NCBI RefSeq assembly: GCF_000308615.1
Contig: NZ_BAGB01000043.1
Location: 62,001 to 126,000, forward strand
Source of the DNA: Nocardia jiangxiensis NBRC 101359
GTDB taxonomy: Bacteria > Actinomycetota > Actinomycetes > Mycobacteriales > Mycobacteriaceae
Length of the DNA stretch: 64,000 bases
Direction of reading: 5' to 3'
Every line of letters starts with the position of its first letter. The stretch's first letter is position 1. The notes under the pieces were generated by a model. The model saw only the letters and a program-made list of their open reading frames with translations, was not told where the DNA came from and did not search any database. The translations under genes and the position numbers were made by a program. Positions 18,592 through 26,443 of this stretch are shown piece by piece.

Positions 18592-19176
18592 ATGTTCAGG
18601 CAGACTGGACGGATGCCACATTCCGCCGCGTACCGCCCCACACCGGCAGATCTGGCCGCAGCGGAGGGCCGGACCATTCCCGATCTGCTGGCGCCGGATC
18701 TGCGGGTTCTGTTCTGCGGGATCAATCCGGGCCTGTGGTCGGGGGCGACCGGTCACCATTTCGCCCGGCCCGGAAACCGCTTCTGGCCCGCGCTGTTCCG
18801 GTCCGGCTTCACCCCACGTTTGTTCCGTCCCGACGAGCAGGAAGAACTGCTCGCCCTCGGGCTGGGCATCACCAATGTCGCCGCGCGTACGACGGCGAAA
18901 GCGAACGAACTCACGTCGCAGGAATTGCGCGAGGGCGGCCGCGCGCTCACCGAACGAGTGCGAGACAATCACCCGCGCATTCTGGCCGTCCTCGGCCTGG
19001 GCGCCTACCGCACCGCGTTCGGCCGACCGAAGACCACTGTCGGACCACAGTCCGAGACATTGGGCAGCACCCGTATCTGGGTGCTGCCCAACCCGAGCGG
19101 TCTCAATGCCCACTACACACTGGATGCGTTGGCCGTCGAATTCCGAAAGCTGCGGGAGACAGCAGAATTCGAGTGA
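18592..19176 (+). CDS. mug: Mismatch-specific uracil/thymine-DNA glycosylase Mug
   Basis: DNA repair glycosylase of about 194 residues that removes uracil or thymine mispaired with guanine. The active-site segment LRVLFCGINPGLWSGATGHHFARPGNRFWPAL carries the GINPG motif (split here only for description) and the second motif is in LPNPSGLNAHYT. The ATG at 18592 follows GGAGG by nine bases; an ATG at 18613 would give the shorter N-terminus MPHSAAY common in homologues. The longer open frame to the left lies antisense to the lipase and is rejected. Monocistronic, divergent from the lipase. Confidence 0.85.
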   Translation: MFRQTGRMPHSAAYRPTPADLAAAEGRTIPDLLAPDLRVLFCGINPGLWSGATGHHFARPGNRFWPALFRSGFTPRLFRPDEQEELLALGLGITNVAARTTAKANELTSQELREGGRALTERVRDNHPRILAVLGLGAYRTAFGRPKTTVGPQSETLGSTRIWVLPNPSGLNAHYTLDALAVEFRKLRETAEFE

Positions 19177-19263
19177 GATCGACGGACCCCTCGCCCGCGA
19201 CGACCGGACTCATCCGCTCGTCGCGGGCAGGGGCTGCCGGGTGCGAGTCCGGCACACCCGGCA

Positions 19264-19488
19264 TCAGTTGCGGTACCGGAACAGGATCCGGCCGCGCGTG
19301 AGGTCATACGGACTCAGCTCGACCAGTACCCGATCCTGCAGCTGGATCTTGATGTAGTTCTTCCGAATCTTCCCGCTGATATGCGCGAGCACCTGGTGCC
19401 CGTTCCGAAGTTCCACCGTGAAAGTGGCGTTGCGCAGGCACTCGATGACGGTGCCCTCGATCTCGATTCCCTTCCCGTTGTTACTCAT
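19264..19488 (-). CDS. infA: Translation initiation factor IF-1, second copy
   Basis: S1/OB-fold protein of 74 residues reading IEIEGTVIECLRNATFTVEL, GHQVLAHISGKIRKNYIKI and RVLVELSPYDLTRGRILFRY: a complete IF-1, which binds the ribosomal A site during initiation. It is not next to rpmJ/rpsM/rpsK, where the main actinobacterial infA sits, so it is probably a paralogue. It differs from the usual actinobacterial form at many positions, beginning MSNNGKGIEIEG rather than MAKKDGAIEVEG. Its ATG overlaps the stop of the acetyltransferase gene by 4 bp (ATGA), so its translation depends on that gene. Followed by an 87-bp gap to the Mug stop. Confidence 0.88.
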   Translation of the reverse strand: MSNNGKGIEIEGTVIECLRNATFTVELRNGHQVLAHISGKIRKNYIKIQLQDRVLVELSPYDLTRGRILFRYRN

Positions 19489-20282
19489 CGCAGCACCAGC
19501 TCGAGGTTGCTGCTGACACGCTGCGCTCCGACACCGTCGAACAACGCGACGGCGGCAGCGTTCGATTCGTTCACTTCCGCTGTCGCCCTTGGTATCCCGC
19601 GCTCGTGTAGCGCACCCAACGCGTGCGCCAGCAGCGTCCGCGCGATGCCGCGCCGCTGCTGATCGGCCCGCACGGCGATCAGCCCGATCCGCGGCAGCCG
19701 AGTCACCTGCACGACGCGGATCAGTCCGACATATCGATCGGGCTGTGCCGCCACCGCGTATTTCGACGGATCCACCAGGGTGTCGCCTCCGGCGCGCGGC
19801 AGCACCTCGGCAGGCATCTCCCGCCACCCGACGGTCGCGGCCACCTCGTCGCGAATCGCTCGATCCACCTCGCGCAGTGCGGTTTCCACTGCGGCACCGG
19901 CAGCCACGATCGTCGTATCCGACGGCGGGACAACCGAATCGAGCCCGGTGACCCGCGGATCGGTCGGCACGAGACATTCCCATTCCCGGCGACGGATGGT
20001 GAAACCCGCACGCTCCCAACAGGTTGCCAGGTCCCGATCGGCCTCGTCGAGCACCGTGTACAGCGGTCTGGGCAGCTCTGCCAGCATCGCGGCGGCCAGC
20101 GGCGCGAAGGCCTCGTCCAGCCAGGTGTCGATGCTGACGAACAGCCGGCCGTCGGGCCGCGGCGAAACATCACCGGACCCGATCAGCAAACCGCGATTCA
20201 CCGCCTGCCACTGCGTCTTCGAGACGCGTGTAATGACAGTGGTGTGTCCGTTGGAACCGGACGTGAAATCTACAGAATTCAA
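19485..20282 (-). CDS. GNAT-family N-acetyltransferase coupled to IF-1
   Basis: Protein of about 265 residues whose C-terminal 110 residues are a GNAT fold: the acetyl-CoA loop is RADQQRRGIARTLLAHAL near residue 210, followed by RATAEVNESNAAAVALFDGVG. The N-terminal half (LFVSIDTWLDEAF, LYTVLDEADRDLATCWERAGF) looks like a degenerate second GNAT domain, as in tandem GNAT proteins. I take TTG at 20282 as start because AAAGGGCGATAAAT precedes it; GTG codons further in are alternatives. The stop overlaps the IF-1 start, implying that the pair works together. The substrate is unknown; a ribosomal protein, tRNA-related or antibiotic substrate is conceivable. Confidence 0.72.
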   Translation of the reverse strand: MNSVDFTSGSNGHTTVITRVSKTQWQAVNRGLLIGSGDVSPRPDGRLFVSIDTWLDEAFAPLAAAMLAELPRPLYTVLDEADRDLATCWERAGFTIRRREWECLVPTDPRVTGLDSVVPPSDTTIVAAGAAVETALREVDRAIRDEVAATVGWREMPAEVLPRAGGDTLVDPSKYAVAAQPDRYVGLIRVVQVTRLPRIGLIAVRADQQRRGIARTLLAHALGALHERGIPRATAEVNESNAAAVALFDGVGAQRVSSNLELVLR

Positions 20283-20297
20283 ATTTATCGCCCTTTC

Positions 20298-20323
20298 GGA
20301 GCAGCCTTGACGACAGGCGCTCC
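20298..20323 (-). promoter_or_regulatory. Stem-loop between leader ORF and acetyltransferase start
   Basis: On the minus strand GGAGC-GCC pairs with GGC-T-GCTCC around a nine-base loop, an eight-pair stem with one bulged base. It lies directly after the stop of the leader ORF and ends about 15 bases before the proposed TTG start, where it could mask or expose the ribosome binding site. Confidence 0.45.
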
Positions 20324-20332
20324 CGGCGACAG

Positions 20333-20392
20333 CTAGATCGTTCGCCCAACCGTGACGTCGAGAGGGAGCTCCCACTTCGATACAACGTTCAT
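20333..20392 (-). CDS. 19-residue leader ORF upstream of GNAT/IF-1
   Basis: Reading MNVVSKWELPLDVTVGRTI then TAG. The support is the ribosome binding site: AGGAGGTGA lies seven bases before the ATG, the best match to the anti-Shine-Dalgarno in this part of the window, while the downstream gene has only a weak site and a TTG start. A -35/-10 pair sits 30 bases further upstream. The ORF ends just before a stem-loop. Either a regulatory leader peptide or a small functional peptide; no homologue is recognised by eye. Confidence 0.5.
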   Translation of the reverse strand: MNVVSKWELPLDVTVGRTI

Positions 20393-20429
20393 GGGTCTCA
20401 CCTCCTCGGGCATTGTCACGGTCCGGATG

Positions 20430-20458
20430 ACGCTACCGGCCACTCCCACACCGGGCAA
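20430..20458 (-). promoter_or_regulatory. Predicted promoter of the leader ORF / GNAT / IF-1 operon
   Basis: Minus-strand TTGCCC (20458-20453), a 17-base spacer and TAGCGT (20435-20430) form a housekeeping-like promoter. Transcription would begin near 20423, giving about 30 bases of untranslated leader before the 19-codon ORF. Confidence 0.4.
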
Positions 20459-20501
20459 ATGATTTTCCGCCGATCTCCCCGGCGGCAGCCTCGGCGGGGA
20501 A

Positions 20502-21281
20502 TCAGGCGGCCATCGTCGCGTGCATCTCCCACACGATGACCTCGGCGCCCGTATCCGTGGTCAGCGCCTGTCCGCCGCCGCGCAGGCGAACGGCGTCACC
20601 CTCGTCCAGGACCCCGGCGCCTTCCATCGCGACCCGCCCTCGCGCGAGGAAGACGTGTAGGAAGGGCGCGTCCGGGAGCGTGATCGGATCCTGCCCCGGC
20701 TGCATCCGCGCCACGTGCATCGTGGCGTACCGGTTGCTGATGCGGATCGCAGCGTGGTCGGCGTGCTCGGGCATGCCCGATGCCACGGGAACCAAACCGC
20801 CGGACAGCAATTCGCCGTCGATCTCGAGCTGCTCGTACGACGGCGTGATTCCGGCCTCGTCGGGCAGCACCCACATCTGGACGAAGTGCACGGGATCCTC
20901 GTGGCGGGCCGCGTGTGCGGAATCGGCGGCGGACAGGCGCCAGGAGTCGTTCTTCTCCGAGTGCAGGATGCCGGTACCCGCACTCATCCGCTGCGCGAGC
21001 CCGGGGTAGATCACCCCCGAATTACCCATCGAGTCCTGGTGCACGAGCGACCCCTGCAGGACCCACGTGACGATCTCCATATCCCGGTGCGGGTGCGTCT
21101 CGAATCCCATTCCCGGCGTGACGATGTCGTCGTTGTTCACCAGGAGCAACCCGTGGTGGGTGTTGTCGGGGTCGTAGTGGCCGCCGAACGAGAACGAATG
21201 CTTCGAGTCCAGCCACCCCGCGTCGGTGGCGAACCGCTCGCCCGCGCGGCGGATGTCGACGGATGGTTCGGCGTGCTGCAT
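20502..21281 (-). CDS. Pirin family protein
   Basis: Bicupin protein of 259 residues with the pirin core GLLLVNNDDIVTPGMGFETH, the metal-binding HPHRDMEIVTWVL and QRMSAGTGILHSE. Pirins bind Fe and some act as quercetin dioxygenases or redox sensors. The ATG at 21281 is preceded by AAAGGTACCGAT; the open frame further upstream overlaps the VOC gene and is not used. It lies 17 bp downstream of the VOC gene and is probably co-transcribed with it from the MarR-box promoter at 21859. Confidence 0.86.
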   Translation of the reverse strand: MQHAEPSVDIRRAGERFATDAGWLDSKHSFSFGGHYDPDNTHHGLLLVNNDDIVTPGMGFETHPHRDMEIVTWVLQGSLVHQDSMGNSGVIYPGLAQRMSAGTGILHSEKNDSWRLSAADSAHAARHEDPVHFVQMWVLPDEAGITPSYEQLEIDGELLSGGLVPVASGMPEHADHAAIRISNRYATMHVARMQPGQDPITLPDAPFLHVFLARGRVAMEGAGVLDEGDAVRLRGGGQALTTDTGAEVIVWEMHATMAA

Positions 21282-21298
21282 ATCGGTACCTTTCACGC

Positions 21299-21805
21299 TC
21301 ACAGGATCCGGCTTCCGTACATCTGGCCCAGCGGGTCGGCGATCAGCTCGATCCGGGCGCCGTCGGGGTCGCGGAAGTACATCGACACCTCGCTGTGCTC
21401 GGCGAACTCGACCTCGGCATCGGTCAGCCTGTCGCGCAGCCTCTCCCACTGCGAGAGTTCGAGGCTGATCGCCACGTGGTGCAGGCCCCCGAGAACCTCC
21501 TGGTACGGACCGAGGTCCAGGCCCGGAAAGTCGAAGAACGCCAACAGATTCCCGTTACCGATGTCGAAGAAGAAGTGCGAAGACCCCGGGTAGTCGCGGT
21601 TCTCGATCAGCTCGACCAGCGGGAATCCGAGCAGGTCCTGGTAGAACCGGACGGTCCGTTCGACATCCGCGGAGACCAGCGCCGTGTGGTGCAGCCCGCG
21701 AGCGGTGGATGCGGGAGCGGCGTCGTGCGGGCGCATGTACTTCTCCCGCAGCCGCGCACGCATCGTTTCCTGCTCCGCGGAACGCCGCTGCTCGGTCTCG
21801 TTCAT
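21299..21805 (-). CDS. VOC-superfamily (glyoxalase/dioxygenase-like) protein
   Basis: Protein of 168 residues with two beta-alpha-beta-beta-beta modules: GLHHTALVSADVERTVRFYQ begins the first and GGLHHVAISLELSQWERLRD the second; the metal-ligand pattern H...E appears in HHTALV and DPDGARIELIAD. VOC proteins include glyoxalases, extradiol dioxygenases and quinone-binding proteins; the short charged N-terminal extension (about 35 residues) is not family-typical. Preceded by GGAGGAGCGGGAGAG. It forms an operon with pirin and is paired with a MarR regulator, a frequent arrangement for quinone or electrophile detoxification. Confidence 0.8.
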   Translation of the reverse strand: MNETEQRRSAEQETMRARLREKYMRPHDAAPASTARGLHHTALVSADVERTVRFYQDLLGFPLVELIENRDYPGSSHFFFDIGNGNLLAFFDFPGLDLGPYQEVLGGLHHVAISLELSQWERLRDRLTDAEVEFAEHSEVSMYFRDPDGARIELIADPLGQMYGSRIL

Positions 21806-21858
21806 CTCTCCCGCTCCTCCTGCCCGTTATCGAGGCGACTCCCTAACGGTACTCCAAG

Positions 21859-21876
21859 TAGTTTCCTAGTCAACTA
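21859..21876. promoter_or_regulatory. MarR-type operator upstream of the VOC-pirin operon
   Basis: Inverted repeat TAGTT-N8-AACTA centred between the MarR gene and the VOC gene. The minus-strand TTGACT inside it could be the -35 element of the VOC-pirin promoter, so bound repressor would block polymerase. Arm length and spacing suit a MarR dimer. Confidence 0.5.
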
Positions 21877-21918
21877 TTTCGCGACATGGGTCGACACATG
21901 GCCGGCAGGGGGATGCCG

Positions 21919-22416
21919 TCAGGCCCGGTGTCGGGCGGCGGCTCGCTGCGCGGCAGCGGGGTCCATATGTTCGACAACTCGGGTCAGGACATCGCCGAGC
22001 CGGGCGACCTCGTCGGGGGTCACGGCATCGAACAGATGCTTGCGAACCGTGTCGACATGCCCTGGAGCGGTGTCGACCAATTTCTCCCAGCCCGCGGCGG
22101 TCAATACCGCCCACACGCCACGGCCGTCGTCCTCGCAGTCGACCCGCTCCGCCCACCCGGCGCGAACCAACCGGGCCAGCGCACGAGAGACTCCCCCGCG
22201 GGTCGTCATGATCCGGTCGGCGACATCGGCCATCCGCAATCGCCGATCGGGAGCCTCCGACAACGCGACGAGAATCTCGAAGTCCGCGAACCCGATCCCG
22301 CTGTCCCGGGACAGCTGCCGCTCCATCGCTCCCTGCAGCAGTCGCGATGCGTCGATATACGCCCGCCACGTTCGCGCCTGCTCCGGCTCGAGCCACTGCG
22401 GTTCGGATACCTCCAC
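21919..22416 (-). CDS. MarR-family transcription regulator
   Basis: Winged-helix regulator of 165 residues. The recognition region reads LRMADVADRIMTTRGGVSRALARLVRAGWAERV followed by the wing DCEDDGRGVWAVLTAAG. N- and C-terminal helices form the dimer interface. It is transcribed toward the VOC-pirin operon, 113 bp downstream, whose promoter carries a matching inverted repeat, so it probably represses that operon in response to a phenolic or electrophilic ligand (inference from family). No cysteine redox switch is conserved; the single Cys is in the wing. Confidence 0.84.
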   Translation of the reverse strand: MEVSEPQWLEPEQARTWRAYIDASRLLQGAMERQLSRDSGIGFADFEILVALSEAPDRRLRMADVADRIMTTRGGVSRALARLVRAGWAERVDCEDDGRGVWAVLTAAGWEKLVDTAPGHVDTVRKHLFDAVTPDEVARLGDVLTRVVEHMDPAAAQRAAARHRA

Positions 22417-22617
22417 TCCCCCACCGTACCCGGATGGTTGACGGCGAAATTACCCACTGGAAATGGCTCGTCGCACACCCACGCCGTAGCCGACCGCATT
22501 CTGATTCGTGCTCGAAACCGCTGGCGGTAGTGCGAAATGCGGCCCCGGGCCCTACGGTCGGGAGATCTTGTGCACTGGCGGCGAGGCCCAGGAACCGTTG
22601 AACGTGAGGAGAGATCG

Positions 22618-23580
22618 GTGGACACCGAGCGACGGATCGGTATCCTCGCGTTCGACGGGGTGAAATTGCTCGACGTCGCCGGTCCCAGCGAGGTCTTCCA
22701 GGAAGCCAACCGATTCGGCGCGCACTACCGGCTGGTGATGTGCTCGCCCGACGGCCGCGACGTGTCCACTTCCACCGGCCTGCGGATCAGTGTCGACACG
22801 GCAGCGGCCGAGGCCACGCACCTGGATGTGGCGATGGTGGCCGGTGGCGACGCGCTGCCCACCCACCCGATCGATCCGCAGCTCACCGCCGCGGCCGCGA
22901 CACTGCACCGACAGGCCCGGCAGACGGCCTCGATCTGTACCGGCGCGTTCATCCTGGCCGCCGCGGGTCTGCTCGACGGCCGCCGGGCCACCACCCATTG
23001 GAAGCACGCCGGCACGCTCGCCCGCGCCTATCCGGCCATCCGGGTGGAGCCCGATGCGATCTATGTGACCGACGGACCCGTCCTGACCTGCGCGGGCGTC
23101 ACCGCAGGTATCGATCTGTCGCTCGCTCTGGTCGAACGTCATCACGGTCCGGAGCTGGCCCGCGAGGTCGCGCGTTCGCTGGTGGTCTTCCTGCAACGGC
23201 CGGGCGGGCAGTCGCAATTCTCCCCCGCGATGCGCGCCCCCGTACCGCGCACCGCGCAACTGCACGAACTGTGCGCCACCATCGCCGCCCAGCCCGTCGG
23301 CGACTACTCGGTCGCCGCGCTGGCCGCGCTCGTGCACCTCAGCCCGCGCCACCTCACCCGGATGTTCCGCGACGAACTGGACACCACCCCCGCGAAATAC
23401 GTCGAGTTGATTCGGCTCAACACCGCGAAGGATCTGCTCGACGCCGGGGAGTCGGTGACCGCAGCCGCCGAACACAGCGGATTCGGCAGTTCGGAAACCC
23501 TCCGCAGGGTGTTCCTGCACCATTTCGGCGTCTCCCCACGCGCCTACCGGCACCGCTTCCACAGCGCACTGCGCGAGTGA
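22618..23580 (+). CDS. GlxA-family regulator (DJ-1/PfpI domain plus AraC HTH)
   Basis: Regulator of 320 residues. Residues 5-170 form a DJ-1/PfpI-like domain (RIGILAFDGVKLLDVAGPSEV, with ASICTGAFILAAAGLL holding the nucleophile-elbow Cys), and residues 215-315 the AraC-type double helix-turn-helix (YSVAALAALVHLSPRHLTRMF and FGSSETLRRVFLHHFGVSPRAYR). The GTG at 22618 is preceded by GAGGAGAGATCG. It lies 195 bp upstream of the catalase gene in the same direction and could control it, although such regulators often govern quaternary-amine or nitrile metabolism. Confidence 0.85.
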   Translation: MDTERRIGILAFDGVKLLDVAGPSEVFQEANRFGAHYRLVMCSPDGRDVSTSTGLRISVDTAAAEATHLDVAMVAGGDALPTHPIDPQLTAAAATLHRQARQTASICTGAFILAAAGLLDGRRATTHWKHAGTLARAYPAIRVEPDAIYVTDGPVLTCAGVTAGIDLSLALVERHHGPELAREVARSLVVFLQRPGGQSQFSPAMRAPVPRTAQLHELCATIAAQPVGDYSVAALAALVHLSPRHLTRMFRDELDTTPAKYVELIRLNTAKDLLDAGESVTAAAEHSGFGSSETLRRVFLHHFGVSPRAYRHRFHSALRE

Positions 23581-23618
23581 CCCGAACGGTAGCTGCGGAG
23601 TAGCCTGACACCATCTGT

Positions 23619-23639
23619 CCGGCGAGTTGTATTCGCCGG
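23619..23639 (+). terminator. Possible terminator hairpin after the GlxA regulator
   Basis: CCGGCGA and TCGCCGG form a seven-pair stem around a seven-base loop, 38 bases after the regulator stop. No T-run follows, which is common in high-GC actinomycetes, so the assignment is weak. Confidence 0.3.
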
Positions 23640-23775
23640 GATCGGCACACAGTCGGGTCCGTGCACGACGTCTCGATCTGTGGGATGTCCGGCGCGGATC
23701 GCGGGGCGCGGAAGCTGTCCAGCGCGAGAAGCTGCATCAACGGTATTCGTCCACACCGATCGAGGAGATGATCCG

Positions 23776-25233
23776 ATGACATCCGAGCAGACGCACCGCA
23801 CGACCACGGAGGCAGGCATTCCGGTCGCCTCCGACGAGCATTCGCTCACCGCCGGTCCGGACGGCCCGATCCTGCTGCACGACCACTACGTGATCGAGCA
23901 GATGGCCAACTTCAACCGCGAGCGCGTGCCCGAACGGCAGCCACATGCCAAGGGCGGCGGCGCATTCGGCCGGTTCGAGGTCACCGGCGACGTCAGCGGG
24001 TACACCAAGGCCGTGCTGTTCCAGCCGGGCGCGGAGACCGGCGTGGTGGCTCGGTTCTCGACCGTGGCCGGTGAACACGGCAGCCCGGACACCTGGCGTG
24101 ATCCGCGCGGTTTCGCGCTGAAGTTCTACACGCCCGAGGGCAACTACGACATGGTCGGCAACAACACCCCGGTGTTCTTCATCCGCGATCCGATGAAGTT
24201 TCAGCACTTCATCCGTTCGCAGAAGCGCCGCGCCGACAACAACCTGCGCGACCACGACATGCAATGGGATTTCTGGACGCTGTCCCCGGAGTCGGCGCAT
24301 CAGGTCGCCTGGCTGTTCGGTGACCGTGGCATCCCGCGCAGCTGGCGGAATATGAACGGCTACTCCAGCCACACCTACATGTGGGTCAACGCGGCCGGTG
24401 AACGGTTCTGGGTGAAGTACCACTTCATCACCGATCAGGGCATCGAGTGCCTGACCCAGGCCGAGGCCGATGCCCGCGCCGGATCGGATTCGGACTTCCA
24501 CGTCCGGGATCTGTGGACCGCGATCGAGCGGGGCGACCACCCGGCCTGGACGCTGAAGGTGCAGATCATGCCCTACGCCGACGCGGCGGAATACCGGTTC
24601 AACCCCTTCGATCTGACCAAGGTGTGGCCGCACGCGGACTATCCGCTGCACGAGATCGGGCGGATGGTGCTGGACCGGAACCCGCAGGACTACCACTCGC
24701 AGATCGAGCAACTGGCCGTCGAGCCGAGCAACATGGTCCCCGGCATCGGCCCGAGCCCGGACAAGATGCTGCTGGGGCGCATGTTCGCCTACCCCGACGC
24801 GCACCGCGCCCGGATCGGCGTCAACTACAACCAGCTCCCGGTCAACAGCACACTCGCCCCATCGCACAGCTACGGCACCGCCGGGCACATGCGCTACCGC
24901 TACGCCACCGACCCGGTGTACGCACCCAATTCCAAGGGCGGACCGAGCGCGGCCACCACCGGCCCGGTGGACAACGGCTGGCACGTCGACGGCGAGATGG
25001 TGCATGCGGCCAACACCCTGCATCCCGCCGACGACGACTACGGCCAGGCCGGGGAGCTGGTGCGCCACGTCATGGACGACGCTCAGCGAAACCGCCTGGT
25101 GGACAACGTCTCCGGCCATCTCACGGCCGGAGTGAGCGAGCCCGTGCTCGAGCGCGCCTTCCGGTACTGGCGCAACATCGACGCCGACATCGGCAACCGG
25201 ATCGAGAAGAACGTCCGAAACCCGCACAGCTGA
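23776..25233 (+). CDS. katA: Monofunctional haem catalase (clade 3, small subunit)
   Basis: Catalase of 485 residues that dismutates hydrogen peroxide. The distal His57 lies in ERQPHAKGGGAFG and the distal Asn130 in DMVGNNTPVFF; the proximal haem Tyr is in LGRMFAYPDAHRARIG. LWTAIERGDHPAWTL and RFNPFDLTKVWPH are further family blocks. Length fits the small-subunit NADPH-binding type. The ATG at 23776 was chosen over the earlier in-frame codons because it starts the conserved region and follows GAGGAGATG. It heads a likely operon with the HD-domain gene (29 bp) and Dps gene (18 bp), an oxidative-stress unit. Confidence 0.92.
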   Translation: MTSEQTHRTTTEAGIPVASDEHSLTAGPDGPILLHDHYVIEQMANFNRERVPERQPHAKGGGAFGRFEVTGDVSGYTKAVLFQPGAETGVVARFSTVAGEHGSPDTWRDPRGFALKFYTPEGNYDMVGNNTPVFFIRDPMKFQHFIRSQKRRADNNLRDHDMQWDFWTLSPESAHQVAWLFGDRGIPRSWRNMNGYSSHTYMWVNAAGERFWVKYHFITDQGIECLTQAEADARAGSDSDFHVRDLWTAIERGDHPAWTLKVQIMPYADAAEYRFNPFDLTKVWPHADYPLHEIGRMVLDRNPQDYHSQIEQLAVEPSNMVPGIGPSPDKMLLGRMFAYPDAHRARIGVNYNQLPVNSTLAPSHSYGTAGHMRYRYATDPVYAPNSKGGPSAATTGPVDNGWHVDGEMVHAANTLHPADDDYGQAGELVRHVMDDAQRNRLVDNVSGHLTAGVSEPVLERAFRYWRNIDADIGNRIEKNVRNPHS

Positions 25234-25262
25234 GCCGAATCTCGACACCGAAGGCGTAAACA

Positions 25263-25910
25263 ATGACTCTCATGCACGAATCCGTCGCCGGGATCACGAT
25301 CCCGGACACCATGCTCGCCCGCGAAACCACCGAACTCGTCCGCGAGAGCACCAGCGAGCTGATCTACCACCATTCCCGTCGCGTCTACCTGTTCGGCAGC
25401 CTGCAGGGGCGCAACCGCGACCTGAGTTACGACCCCGAACTGCTGTACATCGGCGCGATGTTCCACGACATCGGACTGAACGAGCGGTTCCACCACAGCG
25501 GACACCGCTTCGAGGTCGACAGCGCCGACGAAGCCCGCCGCTTCCTGCGCAGCCACGACGTCCCCGAGGACAGCATCCGCCGCGTGTGGACGGCCATCGC
25601 CCTGCACACCACCCCGGGCGTTCCCGAATTCATGGAACCCGAGATCGCGCTCGTGACCGCGGGCGTCGAGTACGACGTGCTCGGCATCGGCTACCACGAC
25701 GTCGACGCGGCCGACCGCCGGGCGATCACCGCGCTGCATCCGCGGCCGGACTTCAAACGCGACATCCTGCGAGCGTTCACCAATGGTGTCGCGCCCAAAC
25801 CGGATACGGCGTTCGGCACGGTCAACGACGACGTCCTGGCCCACTTCGTGCCCGGCCACCAGCACACCGACTTCGTCGACATCATCCAGAACTCCCCCTG
25901 GCCCGACTGA
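25263..25910 (+). CDS. HD-domain phosphohydrolase-like protein
   Basis: Protein of 215 residues with a predicted metal-binding HD fold: HHSRRVYLFG near residue 36, MFHDIGLNERF near residue 67 giving the HD pair, and IALHTTPGVPEFM further on. It resembles cyanamide-hydratase-like HD proteins more than nucleotide phosphatases, on the basis of the HHSRRVY motif. Position between catalase and Dps suggests co-expression in stress. A ribosome binding site GAAGG precedes the ATG. Function not assignable further. Confidence 0.75.
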   Translation: MTLMHESVAGITIPDTMLARETTELVRESTSELIYHHSRRVYLFGSLQGRNRDLSYDPELLYIGAMFHDIGLNERFHHSGHRFEVDSADEARRFLRSHDVPEDSIRRVWTAIALHTTPGVPEFMEPEIALVTAGVEYDVLGIGYHDVDAADRRAITALHPRPDFKRDILRAFTNGVAPKPDTAFGTVNDDVLAHFVPGHQHTDFVDIIQNSPWPD

Positions 25911-25928
25911 CCGAAACAGGAGCCCGTC

Positions 25929-26405
25929 ATGACCACCATGCACACCGCCACCGGATTCCGCGCCTCGGTCCGGCTCAGCGCCCACCTGCAGCGCATTCTG
26001 ATCGATCTGATCACGTTGCAGCTCAACGCAAAACAGACACACTGGAATCTGGTCGGCCGCAATTTCCGCGATCTGCACCTGCAACTCGACGAAATCGTCG
26101 ATCTGGCGCGCGAATCCGCCGACACCGTCGCCGAACGCATGCGCGCCGTGCACGCGGTCCCCGACGGCCGTCCCACCACCGTCGCGGCCGACACCGATCT
26201 GCCGCAGCTGCCGCCCGGCGAGCAGAACACCAGCACGATCGTGGACCTGATGACCGATCAGCTGTACCGCACCGCCGGCGCACTCCGCACGGTCCACGAC
26301 GAGGTGGACGCCGAGGATCCCACCACCGCCGATCTGCTGCACCAGATCATCGGTGGCATCGAGAAGCAGGCCTGGATGCTCGGCTCGGAGAGCCGGAGCG
26401 TCTGA
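25929..26405 (+). CDS. dps: Dps-family DNA-binding ferritin
   Basis: Four-helix ferritin-like protein of 158 residues, expected to assemble into a dodecamer that oxidises iron with peroxide and protects DNA. The ferroxidase signature is KQTHWNLVGRNFRDLHLQLDEI with His38 and His50 twelve residues apart, as in the family. The N-terminus is short and has few lysines, so DNA binding may be weak. Last gene of the katA unit; preceded by CAGGAG. Confidence 0.86.
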   Translation: MTTMHTATGFRASVRLSAHLQRILIDLITLQLNAKQTHWNLVGRNFRDLHLQLDEIVDLARESADTVAERMRAVHAVPDGRPTTVAADTDLPQLPPGEQNTSTIVDLMTDQLYRTAGALRTVHDEVDAEDPTTADLLHQIIGGIEKQAWMLGSESRSV

Positions 26406-26443
26406 TCACTCGCGGGCACCGAACCGGGGGCCGCCGAGGAATG

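Noticed and set aside
20170..20385. Minus-strand frame of 71 codons near the leader ORF
   Set aside because: Starts inside the leader ORF in another phase without a ribosome binding site; Arg/Ser-rich.
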